Assembly: GCA_023231475.1 (NCBI GenBank)
Contig: JALJEE010001009.1
Coordinates: 1-29,165, forward strand
Source of the DNA: Seison nebaliae
Lineage: Eukaryota; Rotifera; Pararotatoria; Seisonacea; Seisonidae
Reading direction: 5' to 3'
Length of the DNA stretch: 29,165 bases
Numbering within the stretch: position 1 is the first letter of the stretch; each line of letters begins with the position of its first letter. The notes under the pieces were generated by a model. It was not told the DNA's origin. It made no database searches and saw only the letters and a program-made list of their open reading frames with translations. The position numbers and the translations under genes were made by a program. Shown in pieces: positions 8,827 through 18,411 of the stretch.

Positions 8827-11800
8827 ATGGATTACGACGGTAACATCATCCGTCATAACTCCAGAAGAAGTAGGAAGACTGATGTGACGGTAAATGAAAC
8901 TTTTGAAGATGAGCCGATAGAGAAGAAGGAATTGGAGAGAAATGATTTAGTTCATGACACGAATACTCAACGACCATTAAATCAACGTCAATTGACAAAT
9001 GCTGAACTGACGGAAATCGTTTTTAACGATAGTGCTGATGAAGAGGAGAAGAAAGTAGAAGAAGAAGAAAAACGACGTCAATATCTTTTGAAGAAACGGA
9101 AGGAAGATGAACAGAAAGTGAAAGAAGAATTTAAACAGATGGAGGAGCAGAAGAAGATAAAAGAAGCAATTGAAAGGAAGAAAAGAAAAAGAAAATTAGA
9201 AAGAAAACCTATATCATCCTCATCTTCCTTATCGTCAATCACAATAACGAATAGATCGAAAATTCAAAAATTAAAGAAACCAATTGAAGATGTTATTGTT
9301 GTTCCTGATTCACCAGAACCACAAGAAAAACGAAAATTTCCACCATCATCCAATGATTTGTATTGTCGAAATGAGGATTTGTTGACATTTCTTGAAATTT
9401 ATGAAGTTCTCCGAAAGTTTTCCAGAATTCTACAAATCGAACGTTTTCCTTTCGAATATTTTCTTTATATTTTGTCAGCTGATTATCGAATCGATTATTT
9501 GGAACATGAAATATTTATCAGTCTCCTCCGCTTGTTGTTGAGTGAAGATGAGAAATCGAATTTGTCTTTCACTTCTGCCGATTCTCGAGTGTCGTACGAA
9601 TTGATGAATGCTTTCTCCTCCGATTATCTCTTATGGCCATACGTGTTACAGAATTATATTGAATCGATGTCTGTCACATATCTGTCGATAGAGACGGTGA
9701 GTGAAATAGATGACAATCAAATTGAAATGGAAGAAAAAATTGAAAAGAAATTTCTTCATGAAATGTTCGGAAAAGATTTGATGGATTACCAATTGAATTA
9801 TTCGGAGGAGGATGGTCCCAACTTCAAAAGAAGTCAACAACTTCAACAAATTGTTGAGGATACGGTGAATCATATCGAATTTTCAAAGAACGATCCTCAA
9901 TTTATGAAAGTTTTCCGAATTGTCAACAAGAAAGATTTCCCGTTCATAACGATGGAAGAGAAATTGGAATTATTTAAATTTCTCACATCGATCATTCAAC
10001 GAACTGATATTATCCGTGAAGAATTGAATAATAAGATAGAAACGAATCTAATTTATAAGAAAAAATGCTTTAAATGTGAAGGAATTTTGATAGTTGATGA
10101 GAGTTTGCCTTGTGAATTATGTTCTAATATCATTCATCATCAATGTTCTTCTGACAATGAATTGGTAAATCAGAATGAGAAGAAATGGATTTGTGCTGAA
10201 TGCAGATCCAAGCAAATCATTTGTATCGATGATTATAATTCGATGAATGAAAAATTTTATTGGGAAGGTAAAACACGTCACGACGTCTTGGGTGTCGACA
10301 ACGAGAATCGACATTATTGGTGGTTATGTCGTCGTATTGTGGTAAGTGAATATGACGAGAAGAATATGAAATTCATCAACACAAAATATTATTCGACAAT
10401 TCATCAATTTCAAGAACTGCTTAGTTGTTTGGAGGAGATGGAGGAGAAGAACGATTCGACAAATCAATTGATTGAAATGTTGGAAAATAATCGATCGTTG
10501 ATCGAAGAATCGATGAGAAAAACTATCGAATTTGCTCGACAAAGAAATGATGGTCAATATCCGAAAATTGAATTAGTTGAATTGGATGAAAATTGTAAAA
10601 AAGATAATCGATTAACGGAAATCACTTATCCGAATAATGTTATATCTCAATCGGGTGGAGTGGCGTCATTGTTTCAGAAGAGAATTGAAAAAGATGTACC
10701 TGATGATGTTGACGATTCAGTTATGAGAAATTTCTCTCATATAACAGATGAGGAAGAGGAGAATGGTGAAATGATGATGGAGAATATCAATTTTGTTGAA
10801 GAGGATCTGAAATTGACTCAATTAGATGGAATGGATTGGTCCATCAATCAGATGACGGGAATGAATGAGAAACAAGGTGAAATTAAAAGAACTGAATATC
10901 TGACAAAATATTATGGATTTATTGGAAGAGAAAAGAAGATAGGAAAGAAAGAGGAAGTAGAAAACGATCGAAATTATTTGAATAATTTGAAGAGTAATCA
11001 ATTACCATTATTTCGACAAACGATCAATTTAGGAAAGAATTTAAATAATAAAAATCGGTTGAATCTCTTAATCAATCAATCGAAATCGAATGAAGTGAAA
11101 GAAAAAGATGAATTGATGAAAGAGAAATCGTTCAATGTGGATGAAATGAATGAAGAATTAGAGAAGATTGATAATGATTTTGGGAGATTTGTTAATGGAA
11201 ATTTCAAGATAAAAATTGATAATAATTTAAAGAATCTTTTGCGTCGAACGGATGAATTATTGATGTCGATGAATATTGATGATCCGAATATTAAATATTC
11301 TCTCGGATATACTTCTAACCGGTTAGCTGGTCCTGCTTCCAAACAAAGAACAATGATCAGTTTGTCACCTGTCGTTGATGGTGTTGTGGTGATGAGAAGA
11401 GCGAATGAAATGTTGATGAACAATCAATGGAGGAAGCGAAAAAATGTGATCGAAATTCTTCGATTTCCCATTGAGGAGAAGTCTTTCAGAAAAATGAATT
11501 CGACGAATGAATATCGATTATTGATTAGTGATGGGAATGAGATGTGCACGAAATATTTTGAAAATATTTCCAAAAGGAGAATGACAACTGATTATTATTC
11601 GGATAAGAATTCTTATAATCGATATCTTCAATCGAAGAATATTATAACGAAACAGTTGACAGGATCGGCACTTTGTTTAGACGAGAAGAAAATGATTCCA
11701 TTAAGTGAAATCACTGACGATGATTGTCTAATTGAGAACGACCGAAATGAAATTCGATATGAAACACCTTCATTTTATTGGAAGACGCGAAATGAGAATT

Positions 11801-14800
11801 TAATTCCATTCATCACTTTAAGTGATCATCGACAGATTGTCATCAATACACTTCTCCACATCGAATCGAGTATTCCATCCGAATTTCTTCATTTCCATTG
11901 GAAATCGAATTATCATATGAAATGGAAAGAATATTTGAGAATATCAGTGAAAGATTCAAATTTTCTTTCTCGTCTAATTCTCCTATTCGTCAATTCGATG
12001 AAGCCTTGTCTCTTCACATCAGCATGGTATGATTCGACGAATAATATTCGTCTTTTTCGAGAAATGCAGATACGAGAAGATGGAACTACATCAACAACCT
12101 CACTAACTTCCAATACAATTTCTAATAATGTCTCTACAACCATTCCAGAAGACGATGAAATGCAAGAAGGTGATGCGAAGAAGAATTTAGGCGTTGGAAG
12201 TGCAACGATTGCTGCTGCATCGACAACATTACCGTTATCGATGGCAACATATGATAAACATAAATCGATTTATCTTCATCTCTTTGATGAGACGAGTAAT
12301 GAGAAAGGACGAAGATGTCGTATCGATAAAATATTTCATGCTCATCACTTATGGAAATCGAGAGGTGAAGAATATCGAATGTATGGAAATGGAGGATGGA
12401 GTTGGACTTCAATAACGAGAATTGATGAATCACAACGAGATTATCCCATCGAATATGTTAAACGATCACTTTTCTCTACTCTCTCATCATCAACAACATC
12501 AACAACATCATTATCGTCGATTAGGGTCGATAATGAGAGTTTGGGAAAGTATTTGAAAGAAATGGATGAAATTGATAATTCGACAAATTCTCGAGAAATG
12601 GTAATGAGAATGAAAGTAGAAGAATTGAAAGAAGATGAATATGAAATATTTTTGAATGAGGAACATTTCGTATTAAATGGAAGAGCATCCATTTTTCTCA
12701 TATCTCCAAGACAACTTCAAATTCTATGTAAACAATCTTCATGGAAATTGGAGACGATAAATGGGTTCCGTTCCGAATCTCGAGTGATTCCCTATGGTCA
12801 TTGGCCATATCATTGTGGGAAACCAACTTTTGCGTACCATTTTAGATATTCTCTCATCACTGATCCAACAGTCAAATCGATTGCATTTCATCTTCGAGTA
12901 CTCTTCTCTTTGATTCGTTGGAGTGAAATAGCAGAATGTTCGTTCGATAATATCGGACATCGAACCATCAATATCGATAAGAATAAAACGGTAATTCATG
13001 AGATTGTAGAAGGAAGGAATATGGGTATCCATGAATTGGAATCGATGTATCGTATTCGAGTTTATGAGGAAGTACATAAAACCGTTTTTGAGGAGAAGAG
13101 TGGCCGTGGTTATAGAGAAGCAGCAAAACAAGGAGTCGCAGCATTAACTGCCACATTCAAAGAGATGATAAAAGAGACACCAGATGATGAAATTATTGCA
13201 TCAATTAATCAAGCAGAAAAGATGAAAGAAGAAAAATTGAATAAAGTGAAAGAGATTAAGAAAAATATCATCAAAAAAGAATTGATCGATCGAAGTCAAT
13301 TCCATAATGAATATAATTGTTATTCATATTGGACAAGTGAAGATCAAATGAAGTTATGGCAAGTGAAATGGGCTGAAAGGATTCTATTCAAACGACACGA
13401 TCTTTCACCAACTACTAATGATAATGTATTCCCTTCTAAAGATCTCTATCCAATCTATAAAGATCAAATGACAATAAAATTAAAAAATTATTCTCATCAA
13501 AATCAAACAGATCAATCTCATCATCATCAGAAAGAAGATAATCATCGATCTCATAACCATCATCATCATCATCATCATCATCATCGTCGTAAGAGTGATA
13601 AGAAGAATCACGATAAAGTGAAAAAACGAAATAAAGAGCGACATCATCGTCGTCATCGTGTAGATAAACAGAAGACAAATAATAATCAAAATCCTCCCGA
13701 AATAGTCGTTGAAGAAAAGACGAAAATGAAAAAAGAGAAAGAAGAAATTTCTAGTAAAACTGAATTGAAAATTAATAGAATTGAAAAGAAAGATTCTTCC
13801 ATGATCACCAAATTCGATCAAGAAATGATTGTTCTCGAAGATGATAATGATGGCGATATTGAGAATGAAGTAGTCATATTGGATGATGTGGAAGATATAT
13901 ATATCGAAATGAAAGATAATGCAAAACAACCGAAAAATGAGAATAAAATTAAAATTTCTCATATTATTCTTCCCAATAAGAAACAGGAAAATTCTAAGAA
14001 GATTCAGAAAGTGGAACGGATAAATATTTTGGAGGAAAAGAAAAAATCTGAAGAGAAGTATCGATTAGAAATCGTCAAAAGAAAACGGATGATGATCGAG
14101 TCAATTGAATTACGAAGAAATGAATTAGGAGAAATAAAATTAAAGATTCATAACGAACAAAAATATCGTATCATTGCCGTAATTCCAAATTTCTTGAGAG
14201 AGAGTCGTGATCGAATTAATGAGGAGGAAGAAGAAAGAATGAAAGTGGAGAAGATTATTAAAGATTCTGAAAATTGTCTCATCAATGCATTCGATGTCGA
14301 TTATATCAATTATATTTGTGATTTGAATGAACGATTAATTGCTGTTTTCGATTTCAATACGCAAATGGTAGACGCTTGTGGATTGGATAATAAAACGGAA
14401 ATGCTATTGAAATTAGACGAACATTATTTGGGAGTAGTTAGAGTAGATGATTGTAGTCAAAATATTTTCGCTCCAATATTACTGCCCGTCCCACAAGAGA
14501 AAGATTTAGATAAATGGGTAAAAGAATCGGAATATGAATATTATTCCAGATGGGAACAGAAATTAACCGGACAACGAATGACGCCGATAGAACATGAATT
14601 CTGGATTGTAAACAATCGGTATGAGACAATTTACGAAGAGAATCTTCAAAAGGGAAATGAAGAAATTCCTTCATTCGTCATAGACGTGCAAATTGGAGAT
14701 GTCGTTGAGGATTTGGTCGACACATTATGTAACATAAACGAAATTGATGACGATGAAGAAGATGTGGTCAATCGATATAGATTAAGATTAATTGAAAGTG

Positions 14801-16560
14801 AAATTAGTAGAAGAAGAACATGGAAAAAATTGCAAGATTTTCGTATGAACAAATTGCGAGAACAACATCAACAGCAGAACCATCAAGATGAGATTATTAA
14901 TGAAATTTATGATGAAGGAAATGATATTGAACAGAATCATATGATCAACCAAACTAACGAAGTCGATATATTATTGTCACCGTTGTATTCTAAGGAAAAT
15001 GTTAAAAATAATTCAGGAAATCTTGAGAATATTTCAAATGAACAAGAAAATTCAAATCGAATGAATTTGGGTCAGATTAGAAATAATTTTGATGAAGATT
15101 TTCATGAGTCAATTATTAATTCAGATAATGATATTATTATAAAAGAGTCGAAAGGTAAATCATTTGAGAATGATGAGAAATGGAATGAATTAGAAACGAA
15201 TCATATTACCACGACGAAAAAGAAGAGAAAGAAAGACGTAGAATTAATTCCATTGAAACGACATGACGATCATCCAACTTATTATAATCATCCCTCACCT
15301 TCTCATAATTTGAATCAAAATACTTCTCGTCATTATTTTGATAATATTCGACAAACGTCATCATCGAGACGGAAACGAAAAGAAGAGAATTTGCGATTAC
15401 AAATGATGGAGAAGATTCCTCCGTTTGGACAAATGCCACAAGATATAAAAGTTCTTTATCCGTTAGCATCGGATCGTGTCGAGATTCTCGCAAAATCCAT
15501 TTTTCAATTGAAACAAATTATTATTACACGACGAGCTCAATTACGAGAACGATTGAATAATGAAATTAAGTATGAGTTAAATGGACATATCCTTCCCCAA
15601 TCTAATTCCAGTGTCGTTCAATCAAATGAACGGTCAATAAAACAAATTGCTTCGTCGAAACCTGTCAAGACGGTGAATAATTCATCTTCTTTAACTTCCA
15701 TTGGGAAAGGAAGAAAGACGAAACAAATTGTTAATGATCAACGTCAAATGGCTGATTGTCCGAGAAATGATTATAATCAACAAACTCTTCTTCAACAAAT
15801 ACCATCACAATCATATAATGATCCATCACGAGAATATCATCAAACTAATTCGATAGTGAACGATCTTCGAAATAATTTCAATTGTTATTGTGGAAGTGTT
15901 TATGATAAATCGAAAGCAATAATTTGTTGTCATCGTTGTCGACGAGCATTTCATGCCGCTTGTATTCCTTCCCAAAATCTGAAGGATATTACTCAATTCT
16001 TTTGCAATAATTGTCAGGAATTATTGAAGGAAATGGAGGAACCATCTTCAAATGGTCACTATCAATCTTCAGTTGATTGCATTTATCAATTATCTCCAGC
16101 ATCTGCTACACATTCAAATTCTTCACATTTATTTAGAAATTCCTCCAACATGGCAAGTCTCACCAACGTCACAAATGAACAATTAATCCGATCAAATTAT
16201 TTGGAAAAGAATCAAATAGTAAATCAATATTCCCATTCTCCTCAATTAAATTCACCATATCATCGTGGCAATGATAATTATAATTCTTATCAACAACCAC
16301 AACGAGCCCATAACACTTATTTATCACAACAAAATTCTTCTTATTCTCATCAGTCACATGGTCATCAGAGAATGAATTATTCCAATTATTCCATCAGACC
16401 AAGATCGGAACCAATTGTTTCATCTTGTTTTTGTCGAAAAAATATTCCTTCAAAACCATTAATCCAATGTCAAGGATGTCGAAGATATTCTCATTCCGAA
16501 TGTGTCGGCATTCATCCACAAAGTCAACAACATTTCATTTGTGAAATGTGTCGAAGATAA
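8827..16560 (+). CDS. BPTF: BPTF/NURF301, chromatin-remodelling factor subunit, without bromodomain
   Basis: This is the large subunit of the nuclear NURF complex, which pairs with the ISWI ATPase to slide nucleosomes. The 2577-residue product is a single exon with the ATG at 8827. Domains in order: an acidic/basic N-terminus (1-175); a DDT domain at about 184-245 (LEIYEVLRKFSRILQIERFP); a C4HC3 PHD finger at about 414-461 (C414, C417, C429, C432, H437, C440); and a WSD-type region at about 485-550 (RHYWWLCRRIV, KYYSTIHQFQELL). BPTF-specific blocks follow: IPSEFLHFHW at about 1015, GEEYRMYGNGGWSW at about 1180, WPYHCGKPTFAYHFRY, and DQMKLWQVKWAERI at about 1510. A nine-His run lies near 1577, then a long Lys/Glu-rich part. 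Two C-terminal PHD fingers sit at 2353-2400 and 2534-2576. The frame ends at CEMCRR, exactly where animal BPTF continues into its bromodomain. AATAAA signals follow, so the end is real in this assembly. Confidence 0.92.
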   Translation: MDYDGNIIRHNSRRSRKTDVTVNETFEDEPIEKKELERNDLVHDTNTQRPLNQRQLTNAELTEIVFNDSADEEEKKVEEEEKRRQYLLKKRKEDEQKVKEEFKQMEEQKKIKEAIERKKRKRKLERKPISSSSSLSSITITNRSKIQKLKKPIEDVIVVPDSPEPQEKRKFPPSSNDLYCRNEDLLTFLEIYEVLRKFSRILQIERFPFEYFLYILSADYRIDYLEHEIFISLLRLLLSEDEKSNLSFTSADSRVSYELMNAFSSDYLLWPYVLQNYIESMSVTYLSIETVSEIDDNQIEMEEKIEKKFLHEMFGKDLMDYQLNYSEEDGPNFKRSQQLQQIVEDTVNHIEFSKNDPQFMKVFRIVNKKDFPFITMEEKLELFKFLTSIIQRTDIIREELNNKIETNLIYKKKCFKCEGILIVDESLPCELCSNIIHHQCSSDNELVNQNEKKWICAECRSKQIICIDDYNSMNEKFYWEGKTRHDVLGVDNENRHYWWLCRRIVVSEYDEKNMKFINTKYYSTIHQFQELLSCLEEMEEKNDSTNQLIEMLENNRSLIEESMRKTIEFARQRNDGQYPKIELVELDENCKKDNRLTEITYPNNVISQSGGVASLFQKRIEKDVPDDVDDSVMRNFSHITDEEEENGEMMMENINFVEEDLKLTQLDGMDWSINQMTGMNEKQGEIKRTEYLTKYYGFIGREKKIGKKEEVENDRNYLNNLKSNQLPLFRQTINLGKNLNNKNRLNLLINQSKSNEVKEKDELMKEKSFNVDEMNEELEKIDNDFGRFVNGNFKIKIDNNLKNLLRRTDELLMSMNIDDPNIKYSLGYTSNRLAGPASKQRTMISLSPVVDGVVVMRRANEMLMNNQWRKRKNVIEILRFPIEEKSFRKMNSTNEYRLLISDGNEMCTKYFENISKRRMTTDYYSDKNSYNRYLQSKNIITKQLTGSALCLDEKKMIPLSEITDDDCLIENDRNEIRYETPSFYWKTRNENLIPFITLSDHRQIVINTLLHIESSIPSEFLHFHWKSNYHMKWKEYLRISVKDSNFLSRLILLFVNSMKPCLFTSAWYDSTNNIRLFREMQIREDGTTSTTSLTSNTISNNVSTTIPEDDEMQEGDAKKNLGVGSATIAAASTTLPLSMATYDKHKSIYLHLFDETSNEKGRRCRIDKIFHAHHLWKSRGEEYRMYGNGGWSWTSITRIDESQRDYPIEYVKRSLFSTLSSSTTSTTSLSSIRVDNESLGKYLKEMDEIDNSTNSREMVMRMKVEELKEDEYEIFLNEEHFVLNGRASIFLISPRQLQILCKQSSWKLETINGFRSESRVIPYGHWPYHCGKPTFAYHFRYSLITDPTVKSIAFHLRVLFSLIRWSEIAECSFDNIGHRTINIDKNKTVIHEIVEGRNMGIHELESMYRIRVYEEVHKTVFEEKSGRGYREAAKQGVAALTATFKEMIKETPDDEIIASINQAEKMKEEKLNKVKEIKKNIIKKELIDRSQFHNEYNCYSYWTSEDQMKLWQVKWAERILFKRHDLSPTTNDNVFPSKDLYPIYKDQMTIKLKNYSHQNQTDQSHHHQKEDNHRSHNHHHHHHHHHRRKSDKKNHDKVKKRNKERHHRRHRVDKQKTNNNQNPPEIVVEEKTKMKKEKEEISSKTELKINRIEKKDSSMITKFDQEMIVLEDDNDGDIENEVVILDDVEDIYIEMKDNAKQPKNENKIKISHIILPNKKQENSKKIQKVERINILEEKKKSEEKYRLEIVKRKRMMIESIELRRNELGEIKLKIHNEQKYRIIAVIPNFLRESRDRINEEEEERMKVEKIIKDSENCLINAFDVDYINYICDLNERLIAVFDFNTQMVDACGLDNKTEMLLKLDEHYLGVVRVDDCSQNIFAPILLPVPQEKDLDKWVKESEYEYYSRWEQKLTGQRMTPIEHEFWIVNNRYETIYEENLQKGNEEIPSFVIDVQIGDVVEDLVDTLCNINEIDDDEEDVVNRYRLRLIESEISRRRTWKKLQDFRMNKLREQHQQQNHQDEIINEIYDEGNDIEQNHMINQTNEVDILLSPLYSKENVKNNSGNLENISNEQENSNRMNLGQIRNNFDEDFHESIINSDNDIIIKESKGKSFENDEKWNELETNHITTTKKKRKKDVELIPLKRHDDHPTYYNHPSPSHNLNQNTSRHYFDNIRQTSSSRRKRKEENLRLQMMEKIPPFGQMPQDIKVLYPLASDRVEILAKSIFQLKQIIITRRAQLRERLNNEIKYELNGHILPQSNSSVVQSNERSIKQIASSKPVKTVNNSSSLTSIGKGRKTKQIVNDQRQMADCPRNDYNQQTLLQQIPSQSYNDPSREYHQTNSIVNDLRNNFNCYCGSVYDKSKAIICCHRCRRAFHAACIPSQNLKDITQFFCNNCQELLKEMEEPSSNGHYQSSVDCIYQLSPASATHSNSSHLFRNSSNMASLTNVTNEQLIRSNYLEKNQIVNQYSHSPQLNSPYHRGNDNYNSYQQPQRAHNTYLSQQNSSYSHQSHGHQRMNYSNYSIRPRSEPIVSSCFCRKNIPSKPLIQCQGCRRYSHSECVGIHPQSQQHFICEMCRR
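13559..13587 (+). repeat. CAT-codon run encoding poly-His in BPTF
   Basis: An in-frame CAT trinucleotide tract encodes nine consecutive His inside a His/Lys/Arg-rich linker. Such runs can slip and vary in length between alleles. Confidence 0.8.
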
Positions 16561-16610
16561 TTCATGAAATTCAATTTCACTTTAAACTAATTCGAGCTTT
16601 GTTAATTTTC

Positions 16611-16667
16611 AATAAATCATATTCTCTTAAACTGACGTATTATATTGAAAGAGATTAAATAAATAAA
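16611..16667 (+). promoter_or_regulatory. Polyadenylation signals after BPTF
   Basis: Two AATAAA hexamers (16611-16616 and 16662-16667) lie 50-110 bp after the BPTF stop, followed by T-rich DNA. They support the BPTF frame truly ending at 16560. Confidence 0.55.
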
Positions 16668-16827
16668 AAGTTTCCATCTTTTCTTTTTGATTTATTGTTT
16701 TTTTTGTAATTTCGTCTCATTTTATATTGTTTAGTCGAAACTTAATGAAAATAGTAAATTTTAATTTTCATCCCTTTACCTTTTAATAATTGGTTTACTT
16801 TTTTTCTTTTAATTTTTGGGTTATTAA

Positions 16828-18297
16828 ATGGTACTTGGGAAGTTTTATAGTATCTCTTCGTTTTCTGTTAGATGGGATAAATTGAATGAATTAGTGAGAG
16901 GTTCATGTCATTGTGTCCGAGGTTTCTATAACACACAAGCATTAGGTATTTGTTTGACGAATGCTGTGCTTGCAATGTTCATCGCGAGTTCTCACTTAAT
17001 GAGAGAATTAAATAAATTAGATAAAGGTCCATCGTCTGATGAATATTATGAGCAAATGGAAGAAATGAAGAATTGTTTATATAAACCCGACGCCAAAAAA
17101 GATCATGTTCATATTAGCAGTAGTCATGTGTTGGTGAAAGGAATATCAGATACATGTAACGATATTGAATATCGTTCAGAGTTTGGTGTAGCTGGCGATC
17201 TTTATTTAGTACTCAGTTTCTATAAAAATTCGAAATTAGAGAATATGACTGAAAGTATTTCCAACGATGAAATATGTAGAATTCACATAAGAAAAACGAA
17301 AAGTTATTCGCGTAATGATGATGTGAGATGGACGGATCTCCTCACAACTTTATTTCAACCGCCCGAACTGTTAATTTCCGTCGATAACATCGACCTAACT
17401 TTCTATTCGAACATTAACACTTTGAATATTGCTTATGATATAAGAAATGTTATCTTTCCCAGATTTGAATTGGCACCAATGATTCCACAAATATTTCGAG
17501 ATGAAATATCGGAAAAAATAATTCAGAAAATGCAGAAGATGACTGAAGACATCAATCCTACCGTCGTAACTCTTAATTTTATTCGACCATTCTATGCACG
17601 AGTACATGGAAGTTTTTATTATCGCTTCATTAATATGTTGACTAGTCAATGTCGACCCTCTCGACGACACATTGCTATAGATTATAGTAAATTTGTTGCC
17701 GTTTATTCTTTACAATCTTATACCGTTCCTGAAATTCCAAATAATACTCCCTATTTATTCGAACTTCCTTTCATTCCCGCAAATAAGCAATATGAATTAC
17801 GAGCAATAAACATCCGGTTAATGGAAGAAATCGAATTCACATTCGACACCATACCAGATATTCCATTCGAAGCTAGAGGACTTAAATTAACAAGGGATAA
17901 ATGTGCAGATAAGTTAATGATCAACATCAAGAAACAAATGGTATCTTATCGATTAGATCATTTAACGAGTTGTTTAGACAATAATCTGAATCAACTTGAA
18001 CCATATTTACTGAAAATTTGTGGTCATGTTAATAATGGTTCGACCGTTCAAGAGTTCTATACTCGACATATGCCAGTTCATGCTATTTCTCTCATCCATC
18101 GTAATGGTGATTGGCGATTAATGAACGATGACAAATCGTTAAAAATAGAGAATGTTAATGAACTTTCTAAAGAACTAGAAGAGGAAACAGTCTTCTCAGC
18201 GTTGTTCGAAGAAAAAAATGAAAATATATTATCCACTACAACTTCAAACTCTCATTTAACAACAGAATTTATGAAAATGAAATTGAAAAAAGATTAA
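16828..18297 (+). CDS. Unrecognised 489-residue protein with mitochondrial-type N-terminus
   Basis: I do not recognise this protein. The first 35 residues are basic and aromatic with little acid (FYSISSFSVRW, HCVRGFY), like a mitochondrial presequence. One hydrophobic stretch at about 39-58 (ALGICLTNAVLAMFIASSHL) may cross a membrane. The rest, about 60-430, appears to be a soluble globular domain of mixed strand and helix with repeated IDL/NIDL and RLMEEIEF segments. The tail (430-489) is charged and disordered. I see no catalytic motif, zinc site or repeat. The length and even composition argue for a real gene rather than chance. It begins 267 bp after the BPTF stop on the same strand. It ends 114 bp before the end of the converging gene. 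Confidence 0.7.
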   Translation: MVLGKFYSISSFSVRWDKLNELVRGSCHCVRGFYNTQALGICLTNAVLAMFIASSHLMRELNKLDKGPSSDEYYEQMEEMKNCLYKPDAKKDHVHISSSHVLVKGISDTCNDIEYRSEFGVAGDLYLVLSFYKNSKLENMTESISNDEICRIHIRKTKSYSRNDDVRWTDLLTTLFQPPELLISVDNIDLTFYSNINTLNIAYDIRNVIFPRFELAPMIPQIFRDEISEKIIQKMQKMTEDINPTVVTLNFIRPFYARVHGSFYYRFINMLTSQCRPSRRHIAIDYSKFVAVYSLQSYTVPEIPNNTPYLFELPFIPANKQYELRAINIRLMEEIEFTFDTIPDIPFEARGLKLTRDKCADKLMINIKKQMVSYRLDHLTSCLDNNLNQLEPYLLKICGHVNNGSTVQEFYTRHMPVHAISLIHRNGDWRLMNDDKSLKIENVNELSKELEEETVFSALFEEKNENILSTTTSNSHLTTEFMKMKLKKD

Positions 18298-18411
18298 AAA
18301 TAATGAAGCAGAATAATGGAAAATTAAAACAACAAAAAATTGTATGATATTAAGTGACGATAACTGGATTGAGGTCGGATGAATATTATTAATTTCAAAT
18401 TGTGAACGATA

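Noticed and set aside
13436-13962. Minus-strand frames with Asp/Met/Ile runs opposite BPTF
   Set aside because: They are antisense images of the His/Lys-coding repeats of BPTF.
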